From Lachnoclostridium sp. UBA1175 (GTDB lineage Bacteria; Bacillota; Clostridia; Lachnospirales; Lachnospiraceae), in contig DBYX01000022.1 of NCBI GenBank assembly GCA_002311665.1, forward strand, positions 1 through 64,000: DNA of 64,000 nucleotides, read 5' to 3'. The position numbers were made by a program, and so were the translations under genes. Below are positions 60,889-64,000 of the stretch, in pieces (within the stretch, counting starts at the first letter, position 1; each line of letters begins with the position of its first letter). The notes below the pieces were generated by a model that was not told where the DNA came from, searched no databases, and was given only the letters and a program-made list of their open reading frames with translations.

Positions 60889-60962
60889 AGCTCTGTACTC
60901 TCCGTGTATTGCTTCTTTTCGTCGCTTCGTATGTTGCGTAAAATGCTTCGCACCCGAGCCGC

Positions 60963-61445
60963 TCACTTCTCCGTCCACACCGTGCAGCTGCACACCTTCG
61001 TCCCCGCCGGAACCTTCGTCCCGGAGGCGACCACCGCGTTGCAGTCCACCTGGCAGTACGCGCCGACCGTTGCGTCGTGGTTCACGACCGCGCCCGCGCA
61101 CACGTACGAAAAAGCGCCGACCTTCGCGCCGCAGCCGACCACGGCGTTGGCCTCGATCACGCAGCCGCTGCCGAGTTCCGCGGACGGACTGACGACAGCC
61201 GTCGGGTGCACGAGCGTCCCGGGGTTTTGTATGCGCGCGGCAAGCGCCTCGCGGACAACGGGGTTCCCGACCGCGACGACACAGCGCTCGTACATACCCT
61301 GAAAGCGCTCCAATTGATCCGTCGTTCCGACCGCCGCGGGGTTGCCGTCGTCAAGGAAATCGACCTCTTCGTAACCGCACGCCGCGGCGATCTCCTTCAC
61401 GTTGCGCCCGTACCCACCGGCGCCGATGACAAGTAAATTCTTCAT
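60963..61445 (-). CDS. Sugar N/O-acyltransferase, PglD/NeuD family
   Basis: 160 residues. An N-terminal small Rossmann part (LLVIGAGGYGRNVKEIAAACG) is followed by a left-handed beta-helix of hexapeptide repeats (VVSPSAELGSGCVIEANAVVGCGAKVG) with the catalytic-type His in VVNHDATVG. It ends soon after (VWTEK) and is shorter than the ~200-residue relatives. It would acetylate an amino-sugar nucleotide, which fits the 4,6-dehydratase at the window end. No strong ribosome site is seen. Confidence 0.88.
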   Translation of the reverse strand: MKNLLVIGAGGYGRNVKEIAAACGYEEVDFLDDGNPAAVGTTDQLERFQGMYERCVVAVGNPVVREALAARIQNPGTLVHPTAVVSPSAELGSGCVIEANAVVGCGAKVGAFSYVCAGAVVNHDATVGAYCQVDCNAVVASGTKVPAGTKVCSCTVWTEK

Positions 61446-61471
61446 AGTCTAAGCGACCGGTCGCGTTCCGG

Positions 61472-62350
61472 TCAACCCTTCCGATATCTCAGGTAGTTGA
61501 TGAAACCCAGGGGCGCCATCAAAACGGTGGTAAGCTTCGCCGGCGAGCCCTTGACGATGCCTTTGCCGTTCTTCGAGAGAAGGCATCCCGTGTCGTACCC
61601 GATGCCCGCCTTGAGCTTGAACATCAGGTTCGGCGCGATCGTCAGATGCTGCTTCCGGAATTCCGTGTATCCCTTGGGGTTCTTCCTGATGACTTTCTTG
61701 TGATTTCTCGTGATCCCGTCCGCCTGGTACACGCACACCATCGTCGGCTTGCGGAACACGAATAACTTGTATTTCTGGTCGATGGCGTCCTGCATATAAC
61801 TGAGCGGGAAAAATCTCTCGCCCTCGAACAGCGGGAATTTGTACTGCTTCGCGATCTCCGTCTTGTAAACCTGCACGTACTCGGGCTTCACGTTGTACTT
61901 GTGGCGGATGTTCAGCTGCGTCTCGACCTCAACCTCCTCGGGAACGTCCATCCCCATCATCGGCGAGCCGTCCGGGTTCGAGCGGACGGAGAACAGTCCG
62001 CAGATGTCCTCGCGGTCCTTGATCTGCGGGTAGAGACTCTCATACGTCTCGACCGCATTCGGGAAGAAATAATCGTCCGAATCCAGGCAGACCCAGAGCG
62101 CCGTATCCGTCATATCAAGACTCATATTGATCGCCGACGCCTTGCCGCCGTTTTGCTTCTTCACATATACGATCTCGATTCGGCCCTCCGCCTGAAAACC
62201 CTTCACAAGCTCCTCCGTGTTGTCGGAGGAACCGTCGTCGATGACCTGCCACACAAAATTCTGCGAGGTCTGCGCGACGAGACTCTCATAGCATTGGCCG
62301 AGCGTCTTCTCCCGATTGTAGGTCGGTGTAAAAATCGTGATCAGTTTCAT
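61472..62350 (-). CDS. Glycosyltransferase family 2
   Basis: 292 residues. The GT-A core is TIFTPTYNREKTLGQCYESL, VIDDGSSDNTEEL, WVCLDSDDYFFPNAV (DxD-type), then an aromatic-rich acceptor region. No C-terminal membrane segment. GGGAG lies 12 bases before the ATG, and one base separates it from the stop of the acyltransferase gene upstream. It adds one sugar of the repeat unit; specificity unknown. Confidence 0.93.
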   Translation of the reverse strand: MKLITIFTPTYNREKTLGQCYESLVAQTSQNFVWQVIDDGSSDNTEELVKGFQAEGRIEIVYVKKQNGGKASAINMSLDMTDTALWVCLDSDDYFFPNAVETYESLYPQIKDREDICGLFSVRSNPDGSPMMGMDVPEEVEVETQLNIRHKYNVKPEYVQVYKTEIAKQYKFPLFEGERFFPLSYMQDAIDQKYKLFVFRKPTMVCVYQADGITRNHKKVIRKNPKGYTEFRKQHLTIAPNLMFKLKAGIGYDTGCLLSKNGKGIVKGSPAKLTTVLMAPLGFINYLRYRKG

Positions 62351-62351
62351 C

Positions 62352-62810
62352 TCAATCCAGCTCCCTTATTTTCCTCGCGGGAACGCCGCCGTACAGGCAG
62401 CCCTCCTCCGTCAGATCCTTCGTCACGACCGCGCCGGCGCCGACGATGGAATTCTTCGCGATGGTCACGCCCGCGCACACGACGGTGTTGGCCCCGAGCC
62501 ACACGTTGTCGCCGATGACGATCGGCTTGTCGATGTGGCTGTCATGGTCCTCCGTGCGCGAGGTCCACGTCGCGGTGTCGAGCCCGGTGGACACGATGGT
62601 GACACCGTGCGAGAGTACGCAGTAGTCCCCGAGCGTCACGCCGCCGACCGCGTTGATGAACACGTTGTCGTTGATGTGGATCTTCCGTCCGAGCGTAAGC
62701 CTCTTTTTATAATACACGCGCGGGACCTCGAAGAGCACCGCCTTCGAGAACCGCGGGTTGAACAACTTGAATACCGTAGTTTTGATCTTGCGGAAAATGC
62801 GTCCTATCAT
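62352..62810 (-). CDS. Left-handed beta-helix O-acetyltransferase (maltose acetyltransferase/WcaF type)
   Basis: 152 residues from the ATG at 62810 (GGGGAG 7 bases upstream). Hexapeptide repeats run through the C-terminal two-thirds: INDNVFINAVGGVTLGDYCVLSHGVTIVST, then KPIVIGDNVWLGANTVVCAGVTIAKNSIVGAGAVVTKD, the standard CoA-dependent acetyltransferase end. The His of LSHG and the repeat form match the family. It would O-acetylate the polysaccharide or a precursor. Confidence 0.92.
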   Translation of the reverse strand: MIGRIFRKIKTTVFKLFNPRFSKAVLFEVPRVYYKKRLTLGRKIHINDNVFINAVGGVTLGDYCVLSHGVTIVSTGLDTATWTSRTEDHDSHIDKPIVIGDNVWLGANTVVCAGVTIAKNSIVGAGAVVTKDLTEEGCLYGGVPARKIRELD

Positions 62811-62847
62811 AGTTTCTCTCCCCGGCGTCACTGCGCCGCGCGGCGAC

Positions 62848-64000
62848 TCAGTCGTCCGCTTCGTCGGCCTCCTCTGACTCGTCCTCCGTCTTCGCGTCGC
62901 CCGCCTCCTCCATCAGCATCCGGTAGGTCTGGCTTCGAATGGCGTCCACGCCCTCCTGGTGGTAGGTGCTGACCATACTGGCGACGAGGCGCTTGATATC
63001 GCGGCTGTTCGCGTATGCCGCATCCATCAGATCGTCGAGGTCGTCGAGGAACCGGTCGATGTCGAACTTGAGCGGACAACCGATGTGAATCTTTTCATTT
63101 TCCGTCTTGCGGAGGCCTTCCTCCGCCATAAGCTTCTCCTCGAAGAGCTTCTCGCCCGGGCGCAGACCGGTGTAGACGATCTTGATGTCCTCGTCCGGCT
63201 TGAGACCGGAGAGGCGGATCAGGTTGCGCGCGAGCGTGTCGATCTTCACGGGGCTGCCCATATCGAGAACGAAGATCTCGCCGCCGTTGGCGGTGGCACC
63301 CGCGAGGAGCACGAGGCTGACGGCCTCGGGTATCGTCATAAAGTAGCGGATGATGTCGGGGTGGGTCACCGTGACCGGGCCGCCCTGCTCGATCTGCTTC
63401 TTGAAGATCGGGATCACGCTGCCGTTGGAGCCGAGGACGTTGCCGAAACGCACGGCCACGAACTCGGTCTTCACGTTGCGGAAGAACTCCGCGTTGGTCG
63501 TCGTGTCGAGCTTCTCCTTGCCGCTCTTGGTCTTCGTGTAGTGCGTGAAGAGCTGCGGGATCTCAGCGGCTTTGCCCTCCTTGATCTTCGCGTCGAAACT
63601 CTGGATGATCATCTCGCACAGACGCTTCGAAGCGCCCATGATGTTGGTGGGGTTGACCGCCTTGTCGGTGGAGATCAGCACGAAGCGCTTGCAGCCGTGC
63701 ACCATCGCGGCGTAAGCCGTCTTGTAGGTGCCGATCGCGTTGTTCTTGATCGCCTCGCAGGGGCTGTCCTCCATCAGCGGCACGTGCTTGTGCGCCGCGG
63801 CGTGGTAGACGATCTCGGGCTTGTACTCCTCGAAGACCTGGAACATTTTCCGCGAGTCGCGCACGGAGCCGATGAGCGTCACAAGGTCGAGCTCGGGGTG
63901 CTTCTCCCGAAGCTCCAGCTGGATGCTGTAGGCGTTGTTTTCATAGACGTCGAAAATGATGAGACGCTTCGGATGGTGCTCTGCCACCTGACGGCAGAGC
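62848..64000 (-). CDS. CapD-like nucleotide-sugar 4,6-dehydratase (5' part beyond the window)
   Basis: The reading frame is open to the window edge (upstream codons read LCRQVAEHH), so the N-terminal membrane region and Rossmann loop are missing here. The visible ~380 residues are the catalytic half of a CapD/PglF-type enzyme: LVTLIGSVRD, VYHAAAHKHVPLMED, LISTDKAVNPTNIMGASKRLCEM (active site), VRFGNVLGSNGSVIP, LRPGEKLFEE. It would convert UDP-GlcNAc to a 4-keto-6-deoxy sugar, the first step to diacetamido-type sugars, consistent with the acyltransferase genes downstream. The C-terminal tail is acidic (DAKTEDESEEADEADD). Confidence 0.93.
   Translation of the reverse strand, partial: LCRQVAEHHPKRLIIFDVYENNAYSIQLELREKHPELDLVTLIGSVRDSRKMFQVFEEYKPEIVYHAAAHKHVPLMEDSPCEAIKNNAIGTYKTAYAAMVHGCKRFVLISTDKAVNPTNIMGASKRLCEMIIQSFDAKIKEGKAAEIPQLFTHYTKTKSGKEKLDTTTNAEFFRNVKTEFVAVRFGNVLGSNGSVIPIFKKQIEQGGPVTVTHPDIIRYFMTIPEAVSLVLLAGATANGGEIFVLDMGSPVKIDTLARNLIRLSGLKPDEDIKIVYTGLRPGEKLFEEKLMAEEGLRKTENEKIHIGCPLKFDIDRFLDDLDDLMDAAYANSRDIKRLVASMVSTYHQEGVDAIRSQTYRMLMEEAGDAKTEDESEEADEADD

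Overview
The window looks like a high-GC Clostridia chromosome, most likely Lachnospiraceae-like. The support is Gram-positive gene types (YhaM, MutS2, an RlmD/RlmCD-type methyltransferase), strong GGAGG ribosome sites, sigma-A type promoters, and large secreted proteins with Ig-like and Cys-containing leucine-rich repeats typical of gut and rumen Lachnospiraceae. This placement comes from gene content only. No tRNA, rRNA, CRISPR array or transposase was recognised.

1-7.5 kb is an accessory island, visibly more AT-rich than the rest. A leftward operon encodes a small Cro/XRE regulator, a TcmP-like protein, a radical-SAM 'three-Cys' protein and an adenine DNA methyltransferase that stops before its SAM-binding motif. 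A large ImmA/IrrE-type metallopeptidase is divergent from it. Then come a structured RNA region with a possible translational switch in front of a 192-residue protein, and a SymE-like toxin with a small partner. This is the best candidate for a poorly described modification or defence module.

7.5-18.1 kb is one long leftward housekeeping run: Lrp/AsnC regulator, aminotransferase, TrmL, MutS2, OmpR-type response regulator, histidine kinase, a catalytically dead HtrA-like protein, YhaM and RlmD, closed by a terminator. An AIR-synthase-like protein (18.2-19.2 kb) is divergent from an ECF sigma/anti-sigma pair (19.4-21.0 kb), with back-to-back promoters between them.

21.2-26.2 kb is an ABC-2 export operon: a 34-residue membrane peptide, an ATPase, a membrane-anchored extracytoplasmic protein and two permeases.

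26.5-44.3 kb holds four giant or large secreted proteins in tandem that share ~90-residue Ig-like repeats joined to different partners: LRR plus solute-binding domain, solute-binding domain alone, LRR alone, and transglutaminase-like plus BspA-type LRR. At least two carry the same promoter and leader-hairpin arrangement. A cytoplasmic GH13 amylase with its own promoter lies upstream.

46.6-64 kb is a leftward exopolysaccharide cluster of the Wzx/Wzy type. It contains a CapD-like dehydratase (cut by the window edge), acyltransferases, glycosyltransferases, epimerases, an initiating sugar-phosphate transferase, two UDP-glucose dehydrogenases, polymerase, flippase, a pyruvyltransferase/FrhB fusion and two Wzz-like proteins, ending in a terminator. 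The two UDP-glucose dehydrogenases and the UDP-glucuronate epimerase-like protein suggest an acidic, uronate-containing and possibly pyruvylated polymer.
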